Assembly (NCBI GenBank): GCA_002310235.1
Contig: DBYO01000024.1
Span: 203-64,202, forward strand
DNA from: Bacteroidales bacterium UBA1184
Lineage (GTDB): Bacteria; Bacteroidota; Bacteroidia; Bacteroidales; ML635J-15
Direction: 5' to 3'
Length of the DNA stretch: 64,000 nt
The notes under the pieces were generated by a model. It was not told the origin of the DNA and ran no database searches. It saw nothing but the letters and a program-made list of their open reading frames with translations. This document shows, piece by piece, positions 50,613 to 60,640 of this stretch (the first letter of the stretch is position 1; each line of letters opens with the position of its first letter). The position numbers and the translations under genes were made by a program.

Positions 50613-51962
50613 ATGATTAAACGAAAGATAGACAGATACTTAGCTGACTTTTACTCAAAGAACAAAAAGGCATTGCTTGTTACAGGAGCTAGACAAACAG
50701 GAAAATCCTTTTCGATTCGACAGTTCGGAAATACACATTTCGACAATTTTGTGGAAATTAACTTTCATGAGCACCCCGAATTTGTTGCCATGCTATCGGA
50801 AGCAGAAGGAAGCAACGATATTATATTGAGATTGTCTGCATTTGCAAGCAAACCTCTGGTTAAGGGCAAGACATTGATCTTTTTTGACGAAGTGCAGGAA
50901 TTTCCCGAAATTGTTACCGCCATAAAATTCCTTGTCGAAGAAGGGAGCTACAAGTATGTTCTTAGCGGCTCGCTACTCGGAATCGAACTTAACGATTTGC
51001 GTTCGGAACCTGTGGGATATTTGGACATAAAAGAAATGTTTCCGCTTGATATCGAGGAGTTTTTTACTGCCCTAGGCATAAGCCAAAAGGTGATAGATGC
51101 GGTAAGACTGGCATGGGAACAAAAGTCGCCTGTTGATTCGTACGTCCACGGAAAACTAATGGAATTATTCAGGCTTTATCTTATTGTAGGTGGCATGCCA
51201 GCCGTTGTCCAAAAGTACATCGACACCAACAATCTACAGGAAGTGCTTGCCGAACAGCAGTCGATAATTAGGCTTTACAAACGCGACATCGCAAAGTACG
51301 ACCGCAACAACAAGCTATATCTTGAAGAAATATTCGAATTGATTCCACCCGAACTCAATGCAATGAACAAGCGTTTTATTCTCAAGAACCTAAACGAAAA
51401 CATAAAGTTTTCGCGCTTCGAAAATAGTTTTATCTGGCTAAAGGATGCAGGAGTTGCAATCCCGGCATACAATGTAGAGGAGCCTACTTCACCACTAAAA
51501 CTATCGCGTTCCCGCAGTTTGTTCAAGCTGTTCCAGAACGACTTGGGACTGCTTGCTGCGCAATATGCCGACGGCATACAGATTAGGATTTTGTCAAATG
51601 CAGCAGATATAAATTTTGGCTCTGTCTACGAAAATGCCGTTGCTCAGGAATTGCTGGCTCATGGTTTCGACCTATACTATTTCAATAGCAAGAAGCAGGG
51701 CGAACTAGACTTTGTTGTCGAACAAAGCGGAAAGATCGTACCAATAGAAGTCAAATCGGGGAAAGATTACCGGAGGCACAACGCTTTGTCGAATGTGATG
51801 GGCAACAGCAACTATGGCATCGAATGCGCGTATGTGTTCTGCAACGACAATGTGAGTCAATCGGGAAATGTTTATTATTTGCCTATTTATATGGTAGCCT
51901 TTATGGAGAAGAATGTTCCGGTTGACATTGTATATCGTTTAGATTTGTCCGGATTGCAATGA
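50613..51962 (+). CDS. AAA family ATPase with DUF4143 (PD-(D/E)XK-like) C-terminal domain
   Basis: A 449-residue protein. Walker A is VTGARQTGKSFSIRQ (about residue 22), Walker B is LIFFDEVQEFPE (about 90), followed by the YVLSGSLLG sensor strand and the DUF4143 region. The C-terminal ELDFVVEQSGKIVPIEVKSGKDYRR (about 370) has the D...E-x-K spacing of PD-(D/E)XK nucleases. These proteins are abundant in accessory DNA of Bacteroidota; function is not established. Start chosen at ATG 50613; the open frame to 50502 would translate the direct repeats as an 11-residue repeat (CWKNGQN units). It converges on the macroglobulin gene with a 33-base gap. Confidence 0.85.
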   Translation: MIKRKIDRYLADFYSKNKKALLVTGARQTGKSFSIRQFGNTHFDNFVEINFHEHPEFVAMLSEAEGSNDIILRLSAFASKPLVKGKTLIFFDEVQEFPEIVTAIKFLVEEGSYKYVLSGSLLGIELNDLRSEPVGYLDIKEMFPLDIEEFFTALGISQKVIDAVRLAWEQKSPVDSYVHGKLMELFRLYLIVGGMPAVVQKYIDTNNLQEVLAEQQSIIRLYKRDIAKYDRNNKLYLEEIFELIPPELNAMNKRFILKNLNENIKFSRFENSFIWLKDAGVAIPAYNVEEPTSPLKLSRSRSLFKLFQNDLGLLAAQYADGIQIRILSNAADINFGSVYENAVAQELLAHGFDLYYFNSKKQGELDFVVEQSGKIVPIEVKSGKDYRRHNALSNVMGNSNYGIECAYVFCNDNVSQSGNVYYLPIYMVAFMEKNVPVDIVYRLDLSGLQ

Positions 51963-51995
51963 TAATTGCAGCGGAAAACAAATCTTCAAATCCAC

Positions 51996-54900
51996 CTACT
52001 CCACCTTCACTCTTATTCCCGTGCTATGGCTCGTATATTCGGGTGCGTACATGCTCTGGATAGTCGTTATGCCATTCGAGAAATTACCCTTCTGCGTAGC
52101 GATAACCTGATACTCGAACACGTAGGTGCCCTTTGGCAGAATATCGATGAAGAAGTTGATGGAAGCATCCTTAATTGCCTGATAGTAGCCCAACGAATGC
52201 TTGAACCTATAGCCCGAAAGTTTTTCGGTTGGCTCGAACGCCGAAGCACGCATATCCTTCAGATGAACATATTCCATGTTGCGGTCAACTTCGATTTCGA
52301 TGCGGACTGTAACCCTGTCGCCTACCTTGAGGTTGGCATTCTTCTGCGTGATAGGCACAATGACTTCCGTGCCGTTCTCCACACGGTTGACAAACAAATC
52401 CTTGCGAATCTTAAGCGGGGTATCCTCGAAGCCCTTTATCTTGTCGATGTCCTCAAAGTACTGCCAGTAAATACCGCCCCAAGCCACAGTGCTGTCGGCT
52501 TTGGTAACCGAAACATCGCCCCAGGTGCTCGAAATCTCGTCCTGCTTCCACATTTTCTTGTAGTAGCCGGTGCCGTCCTCGGTAGTTTCGGCAGCAAGGT
52601 CTATCTGCTTATCACCAAGAGAAATTACCGGATAGTCGGTTTCGCTGAGGATGCTTGTACCGTCGAGCAAAAGTGCATAAACGGCTTCGGCAGTGGCCTT
52701 GGTGGTCTTCCAGTTGGTAGTCTGCTTCTGCTTCAACAGCCAGACTTTCATTTCGTTGACATCGTGAACCTCGCCAATCTCATCGAAAAGTTCAATAAGC
52801 AAGGCCTGAGTCTCAATGCCACTGTTGTACCAATACCAACCGCGCTCCAAATCCCAATACATACCAAGTTCCTCGCTATGCTGTGCATACTCCTTCAACG
52901 ATGCCACAATATCCTTCACTGTTGCTGTGCGATCGCTGCGCTGCATTGCCAAGGCAAGCATTCCGCGCATGTAGAAACCCCACGACGGCCAGTCCTTCTC
53001 GCCAAGCTTCATATACACATCGAAAACCTTCTGCGTGGATTTGTCCATAGGGTATTTCTTCAGGAAGAACGAACGTACATATAAATAATGTATCTGAGTG
53101 TAACCAAGAGCTACCGCATTGTACTTTTTCTGCAAATCATAAATTCTCTCGATTTCCCTGTCGATGTACTTTACAGCCTTCTTAATCATGCCTTCCATCG
53201 ACGAGTCTGGAAATTTTACACCGAGTTTCTGCAGATGTCCGTAGTTGCCAACAATGTGCTGGGTGACATATAGGTTGTCGGGCATTCCGTCGAACCACGG
53301 GAAACCGCCGTTTGCCTTCTGCATCTTCGACAGTTTGTCGGTGGCTTTCTTGGTTTCGTCCTTTATGCGGTCAATATCGAAAAGTACACCTATATTATAT
53401 TTACGTTCAGCTTCGTTTTCGGCATCGAGAAGCCAAGGCGAATTTTCGAGCAAAACAGATTTCAGTTCCTCGTTGCGCTGCAGGTTCGACTTCAGAGCCT
53501 CGGCATCGGTCGATTTCCACTTGTTGAACATTTCCTCAATCTTTTTGTCGGAATTTGCCACGTGCGAAGCAATGAGGTTGGAATAAATGCGCGAGAAAGT
53601 CTGTTCGGCACATTCGTATGGATATTCCATCATGTAAGGCAGTGCTAGCACGGCGTACCAAGCCGGATTTGGCGTAAATTCGAGGGTGTATGAGTAGTTT
53701 TCGAGTGATTTCGACTTGTTGTTCTTCATAGCGTTGAACGAAAAATGCGTTGTTCCGGCACGACGCACCGGCAAAGGCATTGTCTCGGTCACCATCATAC
53801 GATTGGTAAGTATCGGCAACACTTTTTCCTCGCCGTCGGAATGACCTTCGGCAATAGCAACAATGCGCACTGCCACCGCGCCAATGCTCTTCGGAACAGA
53901 AATTTTCCATTCTACAGAAGTGTTGCGGCTTGCATCGGCAGAGAATGTTACAATATTGTTTTTCAGGAATTTATCTGTAATATCCTCGGAATTCTGAGTG
54001 TTTATGAATTCGATTTTTGCCTTGCCGCTGATTGTGTTTTCGGTGAGATTTGCGATCTTGGCCGAAATGTACATTTCGTCGCCCTCGCGCATGAAACGCG
54101 GCAGGTTTGGCGTTACCGAGACATTTTTCTGAGTTACCAACGAACTGCTTACATCGCCTATTTTCATGTCCTTGGTGTGGGCAAGTCCCATCACGTTCCA
54201 GCGTGTCATGCTTTCGGGCATTGTGAAATTGATGAAAATATTACCGTCCTGGTCGGTGGTAAGATTGCTAGCGAAATAGGCTGTCTCGTTGAAATTGGTA
54301 CGCACTTCGGCATTGTCGAAAGCTTCGGCTTCCTCTTCAGAGAGTTCCTCCTCCATTTCAACAGCCTCGTTGAGCGCAACGGCATCGGCGGCTATCAAAC
54401 TGGACTCCTCTTCGACAACACCTCCGGCAGCATTGGCTCTATAGAGTACGCGCCCGCTCTTGTAATCGGTTGCGTACGACGAATAGTAAGCACTTAGCAC
54501 ATTGAAGAAAACCGGTGTGGGATAAGGAGTATATTCATAGCGGTTAGATGCATAGACATAGCGTCTGGAATTGCTGTTTGAGTATCCAAAACCCTTATAT
54601 TCGAAATTGTAGTTCATCGTATTCGACGAATATGGCCAGAAATACCATGAGTGCGACTTGTACGAATCGAGCGAAGCATCATAGACTGTGGCTGCAAGTT
54701 CTGCTTCGATGGGTTTGTCGAACTTGTCGGTAATCTTCATCTGCCACGACTCCTCTGATCCCGGCAAGGTCTTGTCGCGGAAAGTCACCAACTTGACATC
54801 CAATTGCTTATCGACGCGCGAAACGCTTATGGTTTTGCTTTCCTTATATGCTCTGCCATGACGCACAAAGATCGCAGTGACAAACACATCACCGTAGCAC

Positions 54901-57854
54901 TTTTCGGTAATCGGAATATCAAAGCTCTTAACCTCGTTGCTCAGCTTCATGCTCTTTATTTCGAGTGCGCCCTTGCCTATCTGCAGTGTGTAGAAAACAG
55001 TAACATCGTCGAACGACGAACCAATACGCACCTGCACCTTATCGCCCACCTTTGCCGAGTATTTCGACACTTTGAAGTACGACGCCATTGGGTACGACAT
55101 CTTGTCCGACGAGTTGTCGGTGATGTGGAAGTTTGTGGTGTCGGCTACCGGGTTGCCGTCCTTGTCCTTGGCAGTCATTATTATGCGATAGGAACCTGGC
55201 GTGAACTTCATCTTTTTGGTGATGGCGATTGGGGTTGTGTCGGCAGTATTCACAGAGCCTTTCAACATCGACGATGTAACTTTGCGATTATACAGCGTAT
55301 TTTCGTCGCCATAGCCGAGTGCGGGACAAAGTTTTTCCCACTCCTCGCGGCTGTACATCTGCATGTCGGCGGTCTTTAGCCTTGCCACGGTTGCATGCGA
55401 CGGCTCCTCGAGCTTGAAGATTTCGTAATCGACAGTCGCATCGATGTGGCTGCCCGAAATGTTTTCGCTATATATTTTGAAGCTGTTGAAGTCGGCAATG
55501 TCAACGGTTTCGGAAATACTATTCGAAATCCATAGCGACTGGCGCGAAACCATGAACGACCTTTCTATGGTATGCGATTCGCCGTTGATGTCGGCAACTA
55601 CAGCCGAAATTCTGTAACGGTTGGTATTGCTAAAGCACTGCTTGGCGACAAAACTAATGGTAAACTCACCGTTTTCGTCGGTCTTGATGGTTCCGTCGGC
55701 AAGAAGTTTCTTTTCGGAATTGCTATAACTCCACCAATAATACGAATACGAAGAGCAGTTGACGGTGAAATTGACGTCGGCACCGCTGACGGGCACACCC
55801 GAATAGCTTTTTGCACGTCCCTTGATGCTTACCGAGTCGCCAAACGACACCTCATCCTTAATGTAGTCCATCTCTATCTCGAAGGTAGGACGCTTGTATT
55901 CCTCCACTTTGATGTATTCCGAACCCGACGAGAATCCAGTACCGCGAGCTTCGATGTGGAAATTACCGGTAAGTACGTTTTCGGGAATCTTGAATTCACC
56001 ATTAACACTTCCATACTGGTTAGATTTAAGATTTAGCGTAGCTATTTCCTTGTAGTTGACATCCTTAAGCGTGACTTTTATGCTATCGTTAGGCACAACA
56101 CTGAAATTGTTGTCCTTGCCGCGGTATTCGATAGCCTTGAAATACACGGTCTGTCCCGGACGATAAATCGCCCTGTCGGTGAATATCTTAATCGATGTGC
56201 GCTCCTTTTCTACCTCGTCCTGCTGGTAGTATCCGTAAACCGAGAAGCACATGTCGTCGTTGTCCTTTTTCAAGTAAATAATTGTGTTGTAATTGCATTT
56301 TTTTGTATCGAAACTGAAAATGCCATCGGCAGCGGTTTCGGTGTTAAGTAAGGTTTCGGTCTTGTTGTAGTCGCGCGTGGTGACTTTCACCTTTACCTTG
56401 TCGATAGGCTTGCCAGAATTTCGGTCAACAGCCATGTATTTGCCATCGTCGATGCGAAGCAAAGCAAAGCGAGAAACTGTGAGCATGGTAAAACTCTCGA
56501 TTCTGGAGCTGTCGCTTTCGGCAAAGACAAGATAGAAACCTGTAGGCAGACCTTTTTCCACATAGTAGGTGCTGTGGGTAGAATAATCGTGAGCATCGGG
56601 AAGATTTATAGTGCCTTCGGTTACAGACTTACTTTCGTAGTATTTGTTTACATTGGCTGAATTGGTATTGAAAGTTTCGTATTCCGAAGCCTTGTCCGAC
56701 ACTTTTACAACCTTGATTTTAGCTGTTTTTGTATTGGCATATTCAATGTAAAGCGGAATATTTTCGTTTGGATAAGTAACCTTGTCACCCGATATGCTTA
56801 TTGATGGAAATGTGAGTTTAGAAAGCAGGTTGGAGCAATGGGTTACATACTTGCTATCCTTAAACTCTTCAATTGTGGAGGTCAGAAGGTTCACAGCCTC
56901 GATGCGGTCGGCAGCTGATTTTTTCGACAGACGGTCGGCAATCTCCTTGTTGATGAAAATCACGCTTTCGTTGCCCTTGTATTGTTTTGCGGCATCGGTG
57001 AAAAGTTCCATGATAAGGTCGTCCTTACCGCTTTGCTTGCTTGCGATATAACATATGCGGCGGTAGTCGGTAAATGCGTAAGCACTACTGTTGGGTTTGT
57101 TTTCTTTAAGCATCTGTTGCATGAAAAACAAAGTCGCCATTTCGGGATTTTGGTCGGTGTCGAGGATTTCTATTTTTGAGAAATCGTCGGCATTGCAAAA
57201 GAAGCTGTTGTCCAAATTGGTGCCTGTATATCTGTATAGTTTTGCAAGCTGATTGATAATCGAATATGCAATTTCATCGTAAAGTGTTGGGAAAAAGTCG
57301 TTTTCCTTGTTGTTGTCTCTGAAAAATTCCTTGTAATCGTCGGCAGCGACATTTTTCAGTTCGGCATTCAGCGCCAGCTTGTAATGACTGATTATCAGCT
57401 TCATGAACTCGTTTTTGTCGTAAAATTCGAGGCGCGAACCTTTTTTGTCGGCAGAATCGCTCACTGCCGAACGCGAATCGATCTGATAGCGATGACGCGA
57501 GTAGTAGTTCTGATACGAAGCACCGAGTAGGAAATTGCAAACATGCTTACATGTGCCCGACTGGATTTTGGCTTGTTCCTCAAGAAAATCGACGGCTTTA
57601 AGGTTGCCGGTCTGCTCCGACTCGATAAGGAACTTGGTTTTGTATGTTATTGCTTTTAACTGCTGATATGCATCGTTGTCCTTGGTTGCCATGTCGAGAA
57701 TACTTTCGACCTTCTGCAAGGCGCTCTTGGGCAGATCCCTGTTTTCAAAACCAGTGACCTCGATCCACAATTTCTTGTATTTGTCGTCGGTTGTCTGAGC
57801 AAATGCAGAAACTGCCAATGCTACAAAAATAATTAAGGTTACTATCTTCTTCAT
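51996..57854 (-). CDS. Alpha-2-macroglobulin family protein
   Basis: A 1952-residue secreted protein with a signal peptide (MKKIVTLIIFVALAVSAFA). The first 350 residues are helical and family-specific; MG (macroglobulin) domains follow, with the MG2-like motif DRAIYRPGQTVYFKAIEYRG near residue 560 and the A2M family segment PESMTRWNVMGLAHTKDMKIG near 1230. The thioester-region motif is YPYECAEQTFSR near 1413 (C-A-E-Q, the reactive Cys and Gln), then the alpha/alpha thioester domain and a C-terminal receptor-like domain. It traps proteases by reacting with them after bait cleavage. In many bacteria it is paired with pbpC; here it stands alone. No lipobox is visible, so it is periplasmic or outside the cell. 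Confidence 0.93.
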   Translation of the reverse strand: MKKIVTLIIFVALAVSAFAQTTDDKYKKLWIEVTGFENRDLPKSALQKVESILDMATKDNDAYQQLKAITYKTKFLIESEQTGNLKAVDFLEEQAKIQSGTCKHVCNFLLGASYQNYYSRHRYQIDSRSAVSDSADKKGSRLEFYDKNEFMKLIISHYKLALNAELKNVAADDYKEFFRDNNKENDFFPTLYDEIAYSIINQLAKLYRYTGTNLDNSFFCNADDFSKIEILDTDQNPEMATLFFMQQMLKENKPNSSAYAFTDYRRICYIASKQSGKDDLIMELFTDAAKQYKGNESVIFINKEIADRLSKKSAADRIEAVNLLTSTIEEFKDSKYVTHCSNLLSKLTFPSISISGDKVTYPNENIPLYIEYANTKTAKIKVVKVSDKASEYETFNTNSANVNKYYESKSVTEGTINLPDAHDYSTHSTYYVEKGLPTGFYLVFAESDSSRIESFTMLTVSRFALLRIDDGKYMAVDRNSGKPIDKVKVKVTTRDYNKTETLLNTETAADGIFSFDTKKCNYNTIIYLKKDNDDMCFSVYGYYQQDEVEKERTSIKIFTDRAIYRPGQTVYFKAIEYRGKDNNFSVVPNDSIKVTLKDVNYKEIATLNLKSNQYGSVNGEFKIPENVLTGNFHIEARGTGFSSGSEYIKVEEYKRPTFEIEMDYIKDEVSFGDSVSIKGRAKSYSGVPVSGADVNFTVNCSSYSYYWWSYSNSEKKLLADGTIKTDENGEFTISFVAKQCFSNTNRYRISAVVADINGESHTIERSFMVSRQSLWISNSISETVDIADFNSFKIYSENISGSHIDATVDYEIFKLEEPSHATVARLKTADMQMYSREEWEKLCPALGYGDENTLYNRKVTSSMLKGSVNTADTTPIAITKKMKFTPGSYRIIMTAKDKDGNPVADTTNFHITDNSSDKMSYPMASYFKVSKYSAKVGDKVQVRIGSSFDDVTVFYTLQIGKGALEIKSMKLSNEVKSFDIPITEKCYGDVFVTAIFVRHGRAYKESKTISVSRVDKQLDVKLVTFRDKTLPGSEESWQMKITDKFDKPIEAELAATVYDASLDSYKSHSWYFWPYSSNTMNYNFEYKGFGYSNSNSRRYVYASNRYEYTPYPTPVFFNVLSAYYSSYATDYKSGRVLYRANAAGGVVEEESSLIAADAVALNEAVEMEEELSEEEAEAFDNAEVRTNFNETAYFASNLTTDQDGNIFINFTMPESMTRWNVMGLAHTKDMKIGDVSSSLVTQKNVSVTPNLPRFMREGDEMYISAKIANLTENTISGKAKIEFINTQNSEDITDKFLKNNIVTFSADASRNTSVEWKISVPKSIGAVAVRIVAIAEGHSDGEEKVLPILTNRMMVTETMPLPVRRAGTTHFSFNAMKNNKSKSLENYSYTLEFTPNPAWYAVLALPYMMEYPYECAEQTFSRIYSNLIASHVANSDKKIEEMFNKWKSTDAEALKSNLQRNEELKSVLLENSPWLLDAENEAERKYNIGVLFDIDRIKDETKKATDKLSKMQKANGGFPWFDGMPDNLYVTQHIVGNYGHLQKLGVKFPDSSMEGMIKKAVKYIDREIERIYDLQKKYNAVALGYTQIHYLYVRSFFLKKYPMDKSTQKVFDVYMKLGEKDWPSWGFYMRGMLALAMQRSDRTATVKDIVASLKEYAQHSEELGMYWDLERGWYWYNSGIETQALLIELFDEIGEVHDVNEMKVWLLKQKQTTNWKTTKATAEAVYALLLDGTSILSETDYPVISLGDKQIDLAAETTEDGTGYYKKMWKQDEISSTWGDVSVTKADSTVAWGGIYWQYFEDIDKIKGFEDTPLKIRKDLFVNRVENGTEVIVPITQKNANLKVGDRVTVRIEIEVDRNMEYVHLKDMRASAFEPTEKLSGYRFKHSLGYYQAIKDASINFFIDILPKGTYVFEYQVIATQKGNFSNGITTIQSMYAPEYTSHSTGIRVKVE

Positions 57855-57888
57855 ATTCAAATTGATGTTTCAATGTTTATTATAAACG

Positions 57889-57896
57889 CAAAGTTA
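57889..57896 (-). promoter_or_regulatory. -7 element for the macroglobulin gene
   Basis: The minus strand reads TAACTTTG 34 bases before the start codon; no clear -33 element. Confidence 0.5.
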
Positions 57897-58016
57897 GGTA
57901 AAATATTTTGATTGGTGGAATGCATAAATTGTACCAGCATTTTTGTTTAGTTGAAAGTTCAAAGTTGAAAGTTGAAAGAAGTTCAAGGTTCAACGTTCAA
58001 AATCGTAAAAAATATT

Positions 58017-58024
58017 TATCTTTG
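58017..58024 (+). promoter_or_regulatory. -7 element for ssb-gldE-gldD
   Basis: TATCTTTG lies 16 bases before the ssb ATG. Just upstream (57950-58000) are short GTTGAAAGTTCAAAG-type repeats, and no -33 TTTG is visible. Confidence 0.5.
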
Positions 58025-58040
58025 CAGAAAAATTTTCGAT

Positions 58041-58523
58041 ATGTACCTAAACAAAGTTATGCTTATTGGACGGCTTGGTGTAAAGCCCGAAATTCGTTAT
58101 GTAAAAGAAGATACACCAGTGGCAACATTCCGTATGGCGACCACAGAACCTTACCGCACAAAGGAAGGTGAAAGACGCGAAAATACCGAATGGCACAATA
58201 TAGTTGCATGGCGCAACCTCGCTAAATTCTGCGAAACCTACCTCGACAAAGGTATGCTTGTTTACGTGGAAGGACGTCTGCAGACACGCTCATGGCAGGG
58301 ACAAGACAACGCCACACATTACACTACCGAAATCCTAGCCGACACAATTCGCATGATGGAACCGAAATCGGCTCGCGATGGACAGCCCTTAACACAGGGC
58401 GCATCAATGCCACAGCCCGCCGAAGCTCAGCCATTTGCCGACCAGCCGGCACAGAGCCCAGTCGCAGCAGAGCCTAGCGCATTCCAGCCAGCAGCAGAAC
58501 CAGAAGACGATTTACCATTCTAA
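58041..58523 (+). CDS. ssb: Single-stranded DNA-binding protein, housekeeping copy
   Basis: A 160-residue SSB: OB-fold at residues 1-110 (VMLIGRLGVKPEIRYVKED, VATFRMATTEPYRTKEG, NTEWHNIVAWRNLAKF, VYVEGRLQTRSWQGQD, TTEILADTIRMM), a Pro/Ala/Gln-rich linker and the acidic tip EPEDDLPF that recruits repair and replication proteins. Start at ATG 58041; the open frame upstream runs through repeat DNA. It heads the ssb-gldE-gldD block conserved in Bacteroidota and is clearly distinct from the tip-less paralogue at 10580. Confidence 0.95.
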   Translation: MYLNKVMLIGRLGVKPEIRYVKEDTPVATFRMATTEPYRTKEGERRENTEWHNIVAWRNLAKFCETYLDKGMLVYVEGRLQTRSWQGQDNATHYTTEILADTIRMMEPKSARDGQPLTQGASMPQPAEAQPFADQPAQSPVAAEPSAFQPAAEPEDDLPF

Positions 58524-58561
58524 TGCATATTGGAAATTTGAAATATTAAAATATTAATTTG

Positions 58562-58587
58562 TACGGGCGCGTTTTAAACACGCCCCT
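58562..58587. repeat. Imperfect palindrome with GTTTTAAAC core between ssb and gldE
   Basis: GGGCGCGTTTTAAACACGCCC-type sequence: arms of about 10 bases with one mismatch around a TTTAAA centre. It resembles the 32-bp palindrome at 50201. It may act as a hairpin between the two genes. Confidence 0.6.
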
Positions 58588-58595
58588 CATTCAAA

Positions 58596-59897
58596 ATGGA
58601 TCCCGACCCTTATAATCAATCGACAATAATAGGAATTATCGTTGTGGTAATTCTGCTCGTATGCTCCGGACTTGTTTCGGCAAGCGAGACTGGCTTTTTC
58701 GGACTTTCGGCAGGCGACAAGGAAAAAATCCGCAAGGCTAAGACCGCAAAGGGAAAACTTATTGCAAAACTGCTGTCGAACCCCGAAAAACTGTTGGCTA
58801 CAATACTTGTAGCCAACAATTTCATCAACATTGCAATAGTGATAATCACAGCATTCCTGTCGGACAGGATTTTTGCCCACATCGACAATACAGTGCTCAT
58901 AATTGTACTGCAAACCGTTGTCATTACATTCATAATCTTACTGTTCGGCGAGATGATACCAAAGATTCTGGCGGCAAAATATCCGCTGTCGATTTCAAAG
59001 TTAATGGCTTATCCTCTTTGGATACTCGAGCCGCTGTGCTTCCCGTTCAGCATAATCCTCATAAAATCGACCAATGCTGTAAAAAAACGTTTGCAGAAAA
59101 AGCACACTTCCGAAATCAGCATCGAAGACCTCTCGCAAGCCATCGAACTTGCATCAGACGACCTTAAGGACGACCGCGAAATGCTTGAGGACATCGTCGC
59201 CTCTTCGTCGCTCGATGCCCGCGAAGTAATGACCTCGCGCGTGGATGTATTCGCCATCGAGTACGACTCAAAATTCTCGAAGGTAATTGGCGACATCGTG
59301 GAATCGGGATTTTCACGAATACCTGTTTACGAAGACAATCTCGACAACGTCATGGGTATTCTTTACATCAAGGACGTGCTTGCCCATGTGGACGAACACG
59401 ATTTCGACTGGCATAAGCTTATTCGTCCGCACTTTATTGTCCCCGAAACCAAGAAGATAAACGACCTTTTGTCCGACTTCCAGTCGAAGAAGATGCATAT
59501 TGCAATCGTAATCGACGAATACGGAGGTGTGAGCGGAATTGTAACGCTTGAGGACATCTTGGAAGAATTTGTGGGCGAAATTCACGACGAGTTCGATACC
59601 GACGAAGACATGTTCAAGAAGATTGACGACCGCACCTACGAATTCGACGCCAAGACCAGCATTGTCGATTTCTGCAAAATTGTGAATGTTGACTACGAAT
59701 TGTTCCAGGAAACAAAGGGCGAATCGGAAACTCTTGCGGGAATGCTGCTCGAAATAAACCAGGAAATCCCAGCCAAGAACAAAACCATCAGCATCAAGGA
59801 TTTTGATTTTACCGTAACGGCATCTAACGAGCGTAGAATAAAGAAGATACGTGTCAAACTGCCAAAAACTGAAAATACCGACACCGATGAAAAATAA
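58596..59897 (+). CDS. gldE: GldE, CNNM/CorC-type membrane protein
   Basis: A 433-residue DUF21-CBS-CorC protein. DUF21 covers residues 10-190 with four hydrophobic segments (IIVVVILLVCSGLVSASETGFF; ILVANNFINIAIVIITAFL; TVVITFIILLFGEMIPKIL). CBS domains follow (TSRVDVFAIEYDSKFSKV; AIVIDEYGGVSGIVTLEDILEEFVGE) and then a CorC domain. The position between ssb and gldD identifies it as GldE, a protein linked to gliding and T9SS function through GldD in Flavobacterium. A paralogue of the CorC-like protein at 18.0 kb. Its last 11 bases overlap gldD. Confidence 0.88.
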   Translation: MDPDPYNQSTIIGIIVVVILLVCSGLVSASETGFFGLSAGDKEKIRKAKTAKGKLIAKLLSNPEKLLATILVANNFINIAIVIITAFLSDRIFAHIDNTVLIIVLQTVVITFIILLFGEMIPKILAAKYPLSISKLMAYPLWILEPLCFPFSIILIKSTNAVKKRLQKKHTSEISIEDLSQAIELASDDLKDDREMLEDIVASSSLDAREVMTSRVDVFAIEYDSKFSKVIGDIVESGFSRIPVYEDNLDNVMGILYIKDVLAHVDEHDFDWHKLIRPHFIVPETKKINDLLSDFQSKKMHIAIVIDEYGGVSGIVTLEDILEEFVGEIHDEFDTDEDMFKKIDDRTYEFDAKTSIVDFCKIVNVDYELFQETKGESETLAGMLLEINQEIPAKNKTISIKDFDFTVTASNERRIKKIRVKLPKTENTDTDEK

Positions 59898-60483
59898 GAT
59901 TCTTGCTATAATACTAGTCGTAGGACTTGCGATGCTTTGCGCCTGTGGCGAAAAAGCTTACGCGCCACGTCCCAGAGGCTATTTCCGCATCGATTTTCCA
60001 GAGAAAACCTATAAGCAGTACAACGGCGAATGCCCTTTCACGTTCGAGATTCCAGAATATTCGTATCTAATAAAGGAGAAGGAAGACAATTGCTGGTTCG
60101 ACATCTATTTCCCGAAGTACAAGGCAACAGTGTATTTGACCTACCGTGGCATAGACAACAGCAAATACAGCGAAATAGACACACTGCTCAACGATGCCCA
60201 CGACTTTGCATACAAACACACCATAAAAGCCGACGCCATTGAGGAAAACATTTTCGAGAAGGATTCGTCGCGGGTTTACGGATGCCTATATAACATCAAA
60301 GGGAATGTAGCCTCACAGGTACAGTTTTTCCTCACCGACAGCACTACGCATTTCATGCGCGGCTCGCTATATTTCGAAGCACGCCCCAACAAGGATTCGC
60401 TTGCCCCAGTGGTCGATTTTGTCCGCGAGGACATCGAACATTTTATGGAGAGTTTTGAGTGGAAGGATTCAAAAATTCAATGA
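59887..60483 (+). CDS. gldD: Gliding motility/T9SS lipoprotein GldD
   Basis: A 198-residue lipoprotein (lipobox LAMLCACGE, Cys near residue 18). The body starts YAPRPRGYFRIDFPEKTYKQY, a hallmark of GldD, followed by CPFTFEIPEYS, CWFDIYFPKYKATVYLTYRG and VQFFLTDSTTHFMRGSLYFEARPNKDSLAPV. GldD is needed for gliding and T9SS secretion in Flavobacterium. Start at ATG 59887, overlapping gldE by 11 bases. The last residues (KDSKIQ) and the stop codon are encoded by the beginning of the downstream 16-bp repeat array, so the native C-terminus may have been replaced. Confidence 0.9.
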   Translation: MKNKILAIILVVGLAMLCACGEKAYAPRPRGYFRIDFPEKTYKQYNGECPFTFEIPEYSYLIKEKEDNCWFDIYFPKYKATVYLTYRGIDNSKYSEIDTLLNDAHDFAYKHTIKADAIEENIFEKDSSRVYGCLYNIKGNVASQVQFFLTDSTTHFMRGSLYFEARPNKDSLAPVVDFVREDIEHFMESFEWKDSKIQ

Positions 60484-60640
60484 TTCAAAGATTCAATGAT
60501 TCAAAGATTCAACAATTTGAAAATTTGGCTTACGCCGAGCTAAAGGTTGATGATTTGAAAATTTGATGATTTGAAAATTCAAATCGTAAATCAATTGTCC
60601 ATTATTCATTATCCATTGTCAATTGTTAATTCATAAATCC
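60463..60640. repeat. Composite repeat between gldD and the PPTase gene
   Basis: Contains two exact tandem copies of AATGATTCAAAGATTC (60479-60494, 60495-60510), degenerate TGATTTGAAAATT units, a block at 60527-60548 that is the inverted near-copy of 40824-40844, and a CCATTATTCATTATCCATTG stretch at about 60598-60620. It covers the whole spacer and reaches into the start of the next gene. Confidence 0.8.
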
